The notes beneath the pieces were generated by a model. It saw nothing but the letters and a program-made list of their open reading frames with translations, was not told the DNA's origin and made no database searches. 64,000 nucleotides of DNA from Saturnia japonica. Lineage: Eukaryota; Arthropoda; Insecta; Lepidoptera; Saturniidae. Positions 18,969 to 30,330 of this stretch are shown here, piece after piece (within the stretch, counting starts at the first letter, position 1; each line of letters opens with the position of its first letter). Made by a program: the position numbers and the translations under genes. Location: assembly GCA_033032175.1 (NCBI GenBank), contig CM065328.1, forward strand, positions 11,718,690 through 11,782,689, given 5' to 3'.

Positions 18969-20953
18969 TTTTTTTTTTTTTTTTTTTTTTTAGAACTGAC
19001 TACACTGTTAGCCTTAGGGGCCCTAAAGCCGCTGCGGCTTTTACAGCTTCACCGGACTTGGGGGCGAGCGCAGAGGGCACTCAGCCGCGAAAGTTTTGTG
19101 GACGACTCGCACGAGGGTGCCAAAGTGGCCGGACCTCGGCTCGGGCGGTCGTCGCGTTCGCAAATAGGTCGCGATCTATTCGAATCCCTACACCTACGAT
19201 TCGAGCTAACTAAATATACACATAGGCACGTTCCCTTCCTCCTGGGAGGAAGGAAGGAACCGTGCGTATGTGTATTCAGTAATCGGAATGTTTCTACACT
19301 AACTAGCGCTAACTAACTAGCGTAAAAAAAGAAAAAAAAAGGTCCCTCACAGAACCTATGTACCTGTGTGGTGTGCACGTGTGTATGTTCATACGTGTGT
19401 AGTGTTGTATGTAGGTAGCTAAGTGATGCACGTACAGTGTCACTTGTATCGCGCGGGCGGTTGCCTGACCCAAGGGTTTCACACCGAGGAACGGACCTAG
19501 GCTTGGGTTACCGCTAGAGAGGGTGGACGTGACGGGTGTGCGGGAGCGAAGTTGACCGCCCGCCCTCTGCGGAGAGAGCGGTGGTTACGCGGGCGTGGGC
19601 GCTGGCACGCTCTGTTTGGAGAGACGGATGTGTAATATTTATTCGAATTTTCGATGTGATCGTCGGGATCAATAAAAATATTGCGCGGCCGGTGTTTGCA
19701 CCGGATGTCCGTGGGTGCCGGAATATAAGTGGCGGCTGTTTTTATTAACGGATTCGCGTGGTTCGACGCGGTGTCGAAATACGAACGGGAGAGCTGTTTA
19801 ACGTAGGCATGTATCGAAGGAAGCTCCATATCTCTATGGAGATCTACGCTTCGAACATACCACGGGGCCCCGGTGAGACGATAGAGGAACCTATTCTGTA
19901 TCGATTGTAACCGTTTGAAACTCGACTCGGACATATGTGCGAACACGGCGCAACTGTATGTCAAAATTGGTCGAATACACGTCTTGTAGAGCGTGAGCTT
20001 ATGTCGCGTGGACATTTTACTCACCGAACACAACAGAGGATGCAACCGGCCCAGGACCCACGCGGCCCTGTTCCTAACCTTACGGATGTGGGGTCTAAAA
20101 GAGAGCCTACTATCTAGGGTTACCCCTAGATATTTGGTCTCTCTTACATACGGAATCGGATTATCGTAGAGCTTAACAGGTTTAAGCTTCCACGGTATCT
20201 GTGACGAATCCGCATCGAAGAGCATCGCGGCGCTCTTCGAGGGATTAACGGCTATACGCCACTCGTTAAACCACTTCCCGAGAGTGGTCACGGAGCGTTG
20301 GACTTTGTGTCTGAGGTGGGATCTATTCCTATCTGAGGCATATAAGACTGTATCGTCAGCGTATAGCCCTACCTCGACCTCCGGGAGTCGAGGTAGGTCA
20401 CTGACGTACAGGTTAAATAGGCTAGGAGCCAGGATCGAACCTTGGGGAACGCCTGAGCGTATTGGACGGGGCGTGGACAATTCACCTTCCACTCTATAGC
20501 GAAAGGTGCGATCTGTTAGATAGTCGCGAATTATTTTAATTAGCCTATCGGGGACTTCAAAGTGATACAACTTGTAGATCAATCCCTCGTGCCAGACCTT
20601 ATCGAAGGCCTTGGCAACGTCGAAAAAGACCGCAAGTGTACGGCGGGGTTTATATAATTCAGCAAAATTAAATGCAACGTGCTCCGTGAGGCGGTGCACT
20701 TGATGAGTGCAAGAATATCTAGCACGGAAACCGAATTGCTCAGGCGGATAGAGGTCTTTCTCCTCTATTACTGACTTGAGACGGATCAGAAGGATCCGCT
20801 CGTACATTTTCCCTAAAGTATTTAGGAGACTGATCGGGCGATAGCTGTCGGGAAGCGACGCGCTCTTGCCGGGCTTACGGATACCTATGACTATGGCCTT
20901 TTTCCAGGCGGCTGGAAAATGGCAGTGGGCTATGGCTACATTGAAGATGCGGG
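18969..20953 (-). mobile_element. 5'-truncated Jockey copy (copy C)
   Basis: It has a T23 tail (18,969-18,991), a complete 3' UTR and part of ORF2. Flanking TAATATTAG at 18,960-18,968 and 20,954-20,962 is the target duplication. Family sequence ends at 20,950, and GGG (20,951-20,953) appears to be extra bases at the 5' joint. It lies in opposite orientation to the host gene whose ATG is at 21,203, so it defines the left limit of that gene's promoter region. Confidence 0.88.
19497..20950 (-). pseudogene. Jockey ORF2 fragment, reverse transcriptase half
   Basis: The frame carries the reverse transcriptase (EQFGFRARYSC, FFDVAKAFD, GVPQGSILAPSLF, YADD) and the intact C-terminus, with very few changes from copy A (for example LIRLKS versus LNRLKS). 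It lacks the endonuclease because of truncation. It could not act alone. Confidence 0.85.
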
Positions 20954-20962
20954 TAATATTAG

Positions 20963-21202
20963 TAATATAATAACATGTTTATAGTATTTACAAGCCTAAT
21001 TTATTTATTTTTATTGGTTTTCTGTCTATGTTGGCAATTTTGCCAATGTCAAAATTTAAAAAAGAAAACGAAACGTTTATGTCAAAAATGTCAACTCGAG
21101 TTCCGTTTGACTTTGACGTTTTGTCAAACAAAATATTGTCCTTCTCGTATAAATGTCTACTACAATTTATTGTTATAAAAATTCAATAAAATAACTGGAA
21201 CA
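20963..21202 (+). promoter_or_regulatory. Probable promoter and 5' leader of the ZAD zinc-finger gene
   Basis: The 240 bp between the Jockey insertion and the ATG hold six TGTCAA/TTGAC-type words on both strands (about 21,047, 21,080, 21,089, 21,107, 21,113 and 21,122) and a TTGGCAA-TT-TTGCCAA inverted repeat (21,031-21,046). Such GTCAA clusters are familiar to me upstream of insect housekeeping genes; that is memory, not a test. No TATA box at a convincing distance was found. Confidence 0.5.
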
Positions 21203-22498
21203 ATGGATTCTTACGAGGATATTTACAAAACTATATGCCGTGTGTGCTTATCTCATTCTAAATATGATAATATGGTATCTCTATTTGACAAAACCGACGG
21301 TGACGGACTCAGCTGCTACGGAAAATCTGTGATAACTTTTGCCAATGTTTTACTCAAATTTGATGATAATTTTCCACCGATGATGTGCAAAAACTGTGTG
21401 TTATTGTTAAAACAAGCCATACGGTTTAAGTTTAAATGTGAAAATAGCGATGCAAGGTTAAAGAAATTAATGAAAATGAAACAATCTACTAAGCAAAATT
21501 ACCATGAGATTTTATGTCAGTATATGTTTTTTAACTATTATTTTCCGGAAGAAAGTTTAGAGGAACCTTCTAGAAGGATCGGTAAAGCCAGGTCACCAGT
21601 CAGGACTATAAATTCTGATCAAAGAATAGCTGAAAATATATTAAATTTACAGAAAACAAATAATGACATCCATGTTACAAGTAATAACAAAACAGAGGAA
21701 ATGTTCAGTCAAAATTATAAAGAAAACTTATCTGATTATAATGATGATGCTCACGATGATCTAGAAAAAACTTGTGAAGGAAATGCAAAAGGATTTGAGG
21801 ACGAAATACTGGATAAATTAGAAAAATTGTTTAATTCTGACAATGATATAGCGGTACCACTGTACAATAATAAATTGCCATGTAACAAACGCAAGAAGCC
21901 AAAGCTCACAAGAATTACAAAAAATCCAACAAACTTTAGTTGTACAGTATGTGCAAAAGTAATAACAAACCATTTAACATATGACCGTCACATGCAACGG
22001 CACAACGGATACCGTTTCATGTGTGAGAGCTGTGGTAAATGCTTTCCAACACTGACAGAACTGTCTATGCATCAAGTAGCAAGTCATGGCATAGGCCCCT
22101 ACTTACAATGTGACCTATGTTCATACAAAGCTCCGAGGAAATGGAATTTAATTGAACATATACGGCTACATACTGGTGAACGTCCTTACACATGTGATAA
22201 ATGTGGTTTATCATTCCGTAGAAAAGCGATATGGAGGAAACATTTAATATATCATTCAGAAAAGAAATTTCAGTGTCCACATTGTCCTAAGAAATTTTTC
22301 CTGCAGTGTGCTGTGTTATCCCACATAAATAATATACATGACAGAATGTATGTTTACATGTGTAACAAGTGTGGTGTTACTTATGCTAAAAATACTTCCG
22401 TTAGGAGACATCTCAGTGAAAAACATGGTATACCAAGAGAAAAGCAGGGAAAAATTGACAGGGTTATGAGAAATCCCAGTTCAGATATCCCCATATAA
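21203..22498 (+). CDS. ZAD / C2H2 zinc-finger protein
   Basis: A 431-residue, single-exon host gene encoding a probable nuclear DNA-binding transcription regulator. The N-terminal ZAD (zinc-finger-associated domain, a dimerisation module expanded in insects) has the four zinc-binding cysteines C12, C15, C62 and C65. Residues about 90-225 form an acidic, probably disordered linker. A basic run KRKKPK (229-234) is a likely nuclear localisation signal. Six C2H2 fingers follow between C247 and H408, with the canonical HTGERPY linker between fingers 3 and 4 and a short tail after finger 6. The ATG is in good context (A at -3, G at +4), and the ZAD begins only 11 residues later, as usual. Neighbours are all repeats. 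ZAD proteins turn over fast, so an orthologue and target cannot be named. Confidence 0.92.
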   Translation: MDSYEDIYKTICRVCLSHSKYDNMVSLFDKTDGDGLSCYGKSVITFANVLLKFDDNFPPMMCKNCVLLLKQAIRFKFKCENSDARLKKLMKMKQSTKQNYHEILCQYMFFNYYFPEESLEEPSRRIGKARSPVRTINSDQRIAENILNLQKTNNDIHVTSNNKTEEMFSQNYKENLSDYNDDAHDDLEKTCEGNAKGFEDEILDKLEKLFNSDNDIAVPLYNNKLPCNKRKKPKLTRITKNPTNFSCTVCAKVITNHLTYDRHMQRHNGYRFMCESCGKCFPTLTELSMHQVASHGIGPYLQCDLCSYKAPRKWNLIEHIRLHTGERPYTCDKCGLSFRRKAIWRKHLIYHSEKKFQCPHCPKKFFLQCAVLSHINNIHDRMYVYMCNKCGVTYAKNTSVRRHLSEKHGIPREKQGKIDRVMRNPSSDIPI

Positions 22499-22597
22499 TA
22501 ATAATCTATGGTCTGCCCTTCAAAATAATGTATCTTATGCATTCTTAAGTCAAGCTTGCAACAAGTTTTTGTATAATAGATAACAAGGTTGAAAAAA

Positions 22598-22603
22598 AAT
22601 AAA
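22598..22603 (+). terminator. Poly(A) signal AATAAA of the ZAD gene
   Basis: AATAAA lies 100 bp after the stop codon in an A/T-rich context and gives a short 3' UTR. It is the first canonical signal downstream. Confidence 0.6.
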
Positions 22604-22794
22604 TTTTAAAATAATTTTATAGCAGTGAAATTGTTATTTTATATCACTGCTATTTCACAGGTGATCCATCACATATTATATTAAAAGACATAACACTGAT
22701 ACATATAGAAGTGATATCAATTCATTCTTTCAATCTTAATTACTCTAGCAGTAATTATTAACTCCTGACATAAACAGAGGTCTGTGCGTCAGTC
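22604..22794. other. Spacer downstream of the ZAD gene
   Basis: AT-rich noncoding DNA; nothing recognised. Confidence 0.4.
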
Positions 22795-23155
22795 GTGGTA
22801 CTGTAGCTCCCAAAATGGCTGGACCTATTTTCATTCAGTTTTTGTTTGAAAGGTGACTTGATTGAGAGTTTTCTTGAGCTATGATTCAAGAAAATCTGGC
22901 CAGTCTTTGAAGCTCTTTTCTAATTTATGAATGGTTATCAAGGCTCAATAATTTCCTTACTCATAAGATCCCCTATTATTATTATTACTAATAAATTTTC
23001 CCCTAACAAACATTTGTTTAAATTTTATGAATGGATGTGATACTTCAGTGATACTAGAAGAACATGGTAACTGTTACTTGATTCTGCATCATTATATGGA
23101 ATCTTTCCATCTCCTTGCCAACTTACAGTTGAAGTATAGTGTTTAGGCTCATTGG
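22795..23155 (-). repeat. Dispersed repeat 'P', inverted copy
   Basis: It shares GGTGACTTGATTGAGAG and TTATGAATGG/CTTCAGTGATACTAG-type blocks, in inverse orientation, with 29,935-30,330, 31,085-31,410 and 36,125-36,440. Noncoding; class unknown. Confidence 0.5.
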
Positions 23156-23405
23156 TATTGTAAAAAAATGTATGTTAGTGAATAAGTGGTTTCATTATTG
23201 TTTTATTACTTTTTTTGTACCATATAAGCAGTGACATAAATTCATAATTACCTTAAATAACAAATTAATTTTCATTTCATATGAAAAATAGCAGGGATGC
23301 ATATAATATACCATGCCTGCTTAGGCTCATTGCATATAATTAGTGATGGATCAACCGGCACAAACTGACCTCTAGTATTTTTTTATGTTATGAAGTTATA
23401 AACAG

Positions 23406-23829
23406 TAGTGTTGGGCCATTATGAGATGATATAGTAATGCAATAATTTGATTATGAAGATGTATCGAGATATCTCGATTATAATTATCCATTAGTAACTA
23501 CTAATATTACTAACTACTTTAATAGGATCAGTAACTAACTTCAAACTTGCAAACTTGGTGCGGTAGTCAGGCTCACGAGGATCTTTTTTATTTTTTAGCT
23601 GGTTGGTAGGTATACTTGTTCTTATAAAGAATTTTTCGTTTATGTCTGAATGACCTTTTTTACATCATCTTATAAAAGTGCTTATTAAAAAAAATCGTTT
23701 AGGACAGAACGAGAATTAGTAATATTATAATCAATTATGAAATTTAGTAGTTACTAAATGTTAGTAATAATCACTAATCAACGTTAGTAATAAGTAAAGG
23801 TGTAAATTATTCATGATCGCCCAGCACTA
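23406..23829. mobile_element. Diverged hAT-type MITE
   Basis: It starts TAGTGTTGGGCCATTATGA and ends with the inverse (TGATCGCCCAGCACTA). It contains the same TAGTAACTACTAATATTA blocks as the MITE at 18,014. The putative 8-bp target duplications (ATAAACAG and CTAATTAG) match at only five positions, so it is older. Confidence 0.65.
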
Positions 23830-24512
23830 CTAATTAGTGCTGAGATCAGTTATAATAGTTTGTCACTTCTGAGGATTAGAAGTGAGGCGTAGTTATCGGA
23901 ACAGTTTGGAAGTGCTATAAATAAACTGGAAAAGCACAAAGTGACACAAAAGTACTTAAACTGTTAGTTTGTAAAATGCTCTTCCCTATTCAAGCTTAAG
24001 AAACTTTACTTTGTTAGAGTGAGATACATACAAATTTGACTAGAAACGAGCACTTTTCTCTCTTTTTAATAGTAATGGCATGGAAAGAGATAGCATTATA
24101 TAACAGGCAGTAATATTTTTAAAACAGGTTTTTGGAGTGCTATTTATTTGGAACAGGTTTCTTATTGATGTGCAACATCTTTCCTCTCGCTTTCCTGCAG
24201 TCTGTGGGATTGATTTCGTGAAAAGGGACGGAAGCTATTAGCGTGCTATTTAATTTGACCAATGAGCACGCGTTACGTGTTTAACTAAAGAGCGCGCGCG
24301 GTGGTAGAGTTGGACGTCAGATGGTACCAACTAGTGTTGGGCGAAACCAATTAATTTTTCAATCGACTTTTTAATTTACTAAAAATTTATTACAATTAAT
24401 TTATTTTTATGTATCTTCATGAATCTTCAAACTATATTAAATGAGATGTTACACATCATATGCGACTACTGTAAGGCTCGCTCGTTTTTTATACCTGTTT
24501 AGTTCATCCTTA
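23830..24512. other. Spacer with fragments
   Basis: AT-rich. A TAGTGTTGGGCGAAAC sequence at about 24,333 looks like a lone hAT MITE end. No gene. Confidence 0.4.
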
Positions 24513-24689
24513 CTGAGGACTAAGGATGTTAAAAAAATAATCGATTTTTTTTTTATAATAGATTAATAATTGATTATTTTTTATAAAAATCGATTTTTAA
24601 ATGCTAAAAAATCGATTTTTTTTCACGGGCGATTTTTTTTGATGGATCTAATGTAAATTTTTTTGTGACAGTAGGTATTCAATAACCCT

Positions 24690-24929
24690 TCTTCTTACTA
24701 ACTTGTCAACTAGTCTTCTTTATTGAAAACCATTACTGCCATTATCAAGTGAACATAGTGGTAAACAAGATGGTGGCTCCCTTGTTAGAACTTTCTAGGG
24801 AGTTTTTGTGGCACATCAAAATGTATGCTTACAGTTTATATTTATAATCCATTTCACATGCTCAAGCTATATCATACAAAACGCCATCAGTATTATATAA
24901 ATATAGGGTCTAAAACCTAAGTTAATGGA
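24690..24929 (+). repeat. Older LINE-flank repeat, left part
   Basis: It is related to the Jockey host flanks (L and R inverted) and to 41,640-41,990: TAACTTGTCAACTAGTC, AAGATGGTGGCTCCCTTGTT, TATATCATACAAAACGCC. It continues at 25,595-25,690 after the Helitron. Confidence 0.65.
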
Positions 24930-25594
24930 TCTATACTAGTACTATTAAGCTGAAGAGTTTGTTTGTTTGTTTGGTTGAACGCTCTAATCTCAGGAACTAC
25001 TTCTTCGAATAGAAAAATTATTTTTGTTTGATATCCCAGTGATCGAAGAAGGCCTATAGACTATATAACATCACGCTACGACAAATAGAAATACGATCAA
25101 TTAAAAATATTGCAAAAACAGGGAAGGATTATTGCTTTTGAGAGCTTCCATTGCGTGCGCTGCGTAAATGCGTAAAGTTACATAACATTCATGTGTGACG
25201 GAATTGTTTCTCTTAAAAAGTTAAAAAAAGTCCGTGATAGCATTTGACTATCTTTTAAAGTTGACTCAATATAACCTTTTTTAAGGTAATTTTAATTTAA
25301 TTTTTAAGGTATCTGAAATTTGTTCTAAAATAATGCATTATTTGCGAAGGTGTTTCTATAAATATGGTATTTACCTTATTGAAATAAAATATTCATAACA
25401 AGTATTTAGTTTCAATTAAATTGTCCAAATTGTCAATAAATATCTTAGGAAATATCACAGTTTTAAAATAAATCCGCAGCGAAGTAATGAAAGTTTCAGC
25501 TCCTTTAGAATTGTATTATAGGTGCCTACGACCCAATCTTTCTAATCCTCTCTCTCTCTCATGTGACGCAGACGAAGATGCGTGAGTCAGTTAG
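24930..25594 (+). mobile_element. Helitron with a deduced empty site
   Basis: It begins TCTATACTAGTACTATTAAG after an A and ends GTCAGTTAG followed by T (TTAG in place of CTAG). The related repeat at 41,925-41,950 runs uninterrupted through the corresponding point (AATGAATAAAAAATAAAAACC). This places both ends and fits insertion between A and T. 665 bp, no helicase gene. Confidence 0.7.
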
Positions 25595-26840
25595 TTAAAA
25601 ATAAAAACCAAATACCAAAACATTTCATTTTAAGATCCCACCAAAAACTTCAATCGCCCTTATATATCACCCATAAATATCGTTATTTATAATTAAATAA
25701 TGAGTTGCTTTTTAATTTAATATTGTATTTTTGTGTTCAAAAGGATTGTAATACAGGTAATGGAAGGCAACACCCGCGTCTTTGGAACTATTTACGCAGT
25801 GTATAATAATTTTTAGCTGTGCCCACGGTTTCTCACGTGTTAATTTTATACGACAAACACCGTTACGCCAGTGCTCCCGTATAGCCTATCATTGTTTTCT
25901 TCCCACAAATACAAATTACATATTTAAATTTTTCATTATCTCCTAAACTATGTGTCCAAATAACATGCAAAAGAGCAAAATTTAACTTCATAAAATTGTC
26001 TTTAAGTTGAAGTAACTCTTGTTCGTAAGGGTTAATGTACCACGTGTAAAATAATGATCTTTAATCACTTTTTAATGTTAAACCACTCTTTGTTATATAA
26101 TAGCTTATTGTGGGTTATGCATAAGATACAGGCATATGCTATTGCGGACTGTTTTAAAGATGTACTAAGACCCAATATTTTTGTACAACATGTATTTACG
26201 TAAAACTAAAAATTATCGCAGCGCACGTGGATAGAGCAGTTCGGGAGAGCTTTGTGTTCCGACTTACTTTACAAAAATCAATATTGAAGACGTGTATCTT
26301 GATGCTAAATAGGCTATACTATTCCTTGTGAATCAATCTATCATATACAAAGTAAATTTTTCAAATTAGACTGGTAGTTTCAGAGATTAAATATTAAACT
26401 AAAAAAAAAAAAAACAAACATAAAAACACTTCCGCTTTGTTAAATTAGTATACATATAATATATAGTATAGATAATACTTTTAAAATTTAAAGAATATTC
26501 CTACTTTGAAAACCAAATTCCGAGGATTAAAGGTCGTAAAATAATATGGAAAAAAATTCTTTACTTTTTATTCAACCGTACTATACAACAAAATTTGGTA
26601 CAAGAATGGGCATTCTCTATTATTAACAATATTTTTTGCCTTTTTATTGAAATATGTAAATTTAAATTGATTAATAAAGTTATGATTCTAAATATTTCAG
26701 GTTTTAATTAAATTTCTAAAGAAAATATGAAAAAAATCAATTTTTTAAAAAATCGATTATTAATCGATTTTATTATTTTTCAAAATAAATAATTTTTTAA
26801 AATCGATATATTTTTAGAAATTCACATCCTTACTGAGGAC

Positions 26841-28265
26841 TGAGTTGGTATTGCTTGATTGCCCGTGCATGTTGCCAAACACCTTTCAGACTAGGAAACC
26901 ATTGCCACTACAATGAATTTTGCCGTTTTGTGGTATACATAGATGTGTTTGTGGTGCTTGCCCAGATCTTGCCCGATTTCTACCATTCTTACCCCTTATG
27001 TCGTAATTTAAACTCGAAAAACTCATATTAAAAGGCCTATACAGAACTTTGGTGTGCCACATTGCTTCTTTTACCTACAGCCTAACTAGCTACCATTAAG
27101 AAAAACTGTTGCCAAGCACCAATAGGTGTATTCTGGCAGCTTACCTGAGAGTCAGTCTTCCACTAGGCTTAGCTTATTACTAGCTTGGGCCACATCGTCA
27201 GTTAAGATCAAGTGAGAAAGTGGTCATAACGTTAAACCTATAAGGACAAAAAATTTACCCCATCAGAAGCAAAGTTCATTGGAAAACATCAGTTGTGATT
27301 ATTAATTCTTTGTCAAACAAGCAAATTATTGACTTAAGAAAACTTTTTTTTCTTTTTTATATAATGTTACCTACATTATCTTGAGACTTCGGCCAAGAGG
27401 ATGTAGGTAGTCGTAAAAATTGTTACCTATTGATATTTTTGTTAGGTAGGTGTATAACAAAATTGAGTCAAATGTTTATTTGTTTAACGAACTTTAAAAA
27501 AACTGAAGAGTGTCTTAATTCGAATATACATATATATTTATTTTTATCGATATTGAACCTTCGACTTCGTTAATTTTCATTATTGTTATAGTAAAATCTT
27601 AAAGTTCAAAATTTGGCTTTCTGTACAAGATATTTTGGCAATAAAATATTTCTATAAAACCTGTGTATTTTTTAGCCGGTTGCGAAAAAGGTGGGTTATG
27701 TTTTTCGAGCTTATGTCTACTTGCATGCTCTGTAGCCTAAACGCCTTGATGGATTTTAGCATTCGGGTTGTCCTTAGATTCGTTTTTATTTGTGAGAAAG
27801 ACATAGGCTATTTAATATTTAAATACGACGTCTGGGAATCAAATAAAAACCAAAAATAGTTTAAAAAATCTTTTAGTCAAGTATTTTTGTTACATTCAGG
27901 TGTTTTGTTTCCTTTTTAATAATTTAGCTAGTTAATGTCACAGGTTTAATTAGACTTTTCTTCTGAAAGTTTCAAAATATCCGCTAGAGGTAGCACTAGT
28001 GAGGGGTACGACAACAATGTAATCCTACTAAATTAAATTAACGGGACGGATTTGAAATTCTCAAAAGAAAAAGACCATCAATGATGTCTAGTATGTCGTG
28101 GGTCATGGTTTACCCGTATCAGGTATTAAAAATTTCGAATAAGTTAAACCATAACTTTTTATTATGTTTTTTATTTCATGTTCAATTAGAAAATTAAGAC
28201 AAGTGATTAAGCGTTATATTAATTCTACTTAGGTACCTACTTTTTATTAGGTTAGTTATTAGTTA
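26841..28265. other. Repeat fragments, no gene
   Basis: About 27,070-27,240 is an inverted, headless copy of SINE-like family 2 (GTCAGTCTTCCACTAGGCTTAG). About 27,480-27,600 is a weak relative of repeat T. An open frame at 27,635-27,859 has no recognisable domain. Confidence 0.45.
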
Positions 28266-28289
28266 AAAGTTATCGTTTCTTCCTTTTTA

Positions 28290-28860
28290 GCGTTCCGTAC
28301 CTCAAAAGAAAAAGAATACTTCGTTATCCGTCTGTCTGTCTGTCAAGACTTTTTCTCAGGAGTGAGTGGAGGGTATCAAGTTGTAATCCACATCAAATAC
28401 TCAGGTCTACAATCTCTTGGAAATGTGAAAAAATTAAACTCACAATCAAATTATACGACTGTTTACACTAACACTAACTTTTAACACTCGCAAAAGGGAA
28501 TAAAAACCTATAGGTTACTTACTTCCAGTTGATCTAGAAAATTTGGCAGGAATCAATGTCTTATAGCACAAGTAATGGAAATAATCCGAAAACCGTAAAT
28601 TTGTAATTAAATCACAAAATGCAATTATAAACTTATTTGCGGTTGGTAAACTGACCGCGGCGTATATCGATGTATGGGGACAACAGCTTTCCAACAGCAA
28701 AGTTAAGTTTGTCCCTCAATACTTATAATGTATCTTTTTCTAAGAAATGTTCGGTACTTTCTTCAGGAATTATACCTAATTATTTTGGTGTATGTGACTG
28801 TTCAATTGCGGAACCCTCGGTGCGCGAGGCCTACTCGCACTTAGTCGGTTTTTTAAATAA
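28290..28860. repeat. Interspersed repeat bounded by GTTCCGTACCTC and CGGAACCCTCGG
   Basis: The left edge GCGTTCCGTACCTCAAAAG and the right edge TGCGGAACCCTCGGTGCGCG are sequences I associate with a very common lepidopteran repeat. No second full copy lies in the window, so boundaries are approximate. Confidence 0.4.
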
Positions 28861-28971
28861 AAAGTACATTAATAAAAATAGTTCCAAAATTATACAGGCG
28901 TTTCGCTTTGATGAAGAAAATATATGGTCACGGTAAGTAGGTAAGTAAGTAAAATTAATTACAAAACGATA

Positions 28972-29187
28972 GTCTACAGCAGTGGTCGGCAAAGTGCGGC
29001 TCTTTGGCCAAGGAGGTGCAAGCATATTGCTCACATTAATAAATATTTATTAAGTATGAAATTTAGTTTTATTTAGTGTAATAAAAGTTTACTAAACAAG
29101 CAGATTTGGCTCCCAATTTTTTTTATTGATGTAATATATGTATATTTGGTTCTTTGGCTAATAAGTTTGCCGACCACTGGTCTACAG
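28972..29187. mobile_element. Perfect 200-bp hAT MITE
   Basis: The element is 28,980-29,179. Its 14-bp terminal inverted repeats CAGTGGTCGGCAAA are identical, and its 8-bp duplications GTCTACAG (28,972-28,979 and 29,180-29,187) are identical. There is no coding capacity. The CAGTGG-type terminus is of hAT type. Identical duplications point to a recent insertion. Confidence 0.92.
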
Positions 29188-29639
29188 TAAATAAATATCA
29201 ATAATATTTTTAGAGATCATAAATATGAATAAAAATAAAATTACAGAACCAAAATATTTATTGTTTAATAAACGCGTACAGCTTGTCATGATTAAATACG
29301 TTTACGATATTTAAACAAATTAATCAAATAGGCGTTTTTGATAACTCGATACCTATTTTCAGTTATCACAATAAATGGGATCAAATAAAAACATTGTTTT
29401 CATGAAAGTAAAAACGTAAGTAACAATGTTAGGATGACAAATCCGAAGTCCTCAGAAATAAATATTCGCCCCTTGACCTCGAGTAAAGCTGAAAATCCTT
29501 AAATCCGTACAAAGCTTCTCTAAGATGGCGCTCAAACAATGTAATTCTTGGTTATAACGTTGAAAGAAATGTACCATTATAATACTTATAATATAATAAA
29601 TACATGTTTTATTTGCGCTCCCGTGTACTACAAAATGCC
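29188..29639. other. AT-rich spacer
   Basis: No gene or defined repeat recognised. Confidence 0.4.
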
Positions 29640-29930
29640 GTCGATCGAGCATACTGGTTTATTGTGGGTGATACTTAGAAGATAGACATTTGGTCTCACA
29701 GAAATTTTTGTTGGTCTTTTTATATACCTAGTACAATTATTATGTACTACATTAATGTATTCAACGTAAGCCATTGAAGCGCCCGAATTGATTCACCATT
29801 ACCAGTTTTTTTTTATTTGCACGGAACCCTATTTCTTATTTCAAAATAAAAGTATCCTAAGTTATTCCATATAACATTAGCTAAGTAACTGCCAGTAAAA
29901 GACCTGTAAAAAAAAACATAAACCTCCAAT
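29640..29930 (-). repeat. Helitron-family fragment, inverted
   Basis: It matches the 35,482-36,030 copy in the same orientation (GCCATTGAAGCGCCCGAATT, TTTGCACGGAACCCTATTTC). Both termini are missing or degraded. Confidence 0.55.
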
Positions 29931-29934
29931 ACAA

Positions 29935-30330
29935 GTAGCCCATTCATTGATACCACTTCAATGATCCCAAATATGATAACTCTGCTTTAAGCTGGTGAAG
30001 AGTTAAGTGCTCTACGGATTGCAGATGACACTACAGCATCAGATGAAGGTTTTTCTAATATCATTGAAGTAATAGAATACCAAATCTAAACTCAATCAGA
30101 CCTGTGGAAGATGCTTATATCTATTTATCTACTATAAAAGAGCTGATAATCTTCAAACGGTTGAACATATTTTCTTGAATCATAGGTAAGGACACTCTCG
30201 ATCAAGTCACCTCTCAAATAAAAAAAACTAGATCAAAATCGGTTCAGCCGTTTGTAAGCTACATTGCCACAAACAGACACACAGATACACATGTAAAAAT
30301 TATACCACCCCTCTTTTTGTATCGGGGGTT
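29935..30330 (+). repeat. Dispersed repeat 'P', copy with GGGGGTTAA end
   Basis: It shares CAGACCTGTGGAAGATGCT and AATCATAGGTAAGGACACTC-type blocks with 31,085 and 36,125, and ends in TTTTTGTATCGGGGGTTAA. Noncoding. Confidence 0.55.

Larger units (their letters stand above)
24513..26840. mobile_element. Non-autonomous hAT-type element, 2.3 kb, with nested insertions
   Basis: The element is 24,521-26,832. It begins TAAGGATGT and ends ACATCCTTA, and the duplications CTGAGGAC flank it at 24,513-24,520 and 26,833-26,840. Both ends are followed inward by ATCGATTTTT-rich subterminal sequence in inverse orientation. There is no transposase. It encloses an older LINE-flank repeat (24,690-24,929 and 25,595-25,690), which in turn encloses a Helitron (24,930-25,594). 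Confidence 0.8.

Noticed and set aside
28670..28936. 88-codon open frame
   Set aside because: Lies inside an interspersed repeat; no domain.
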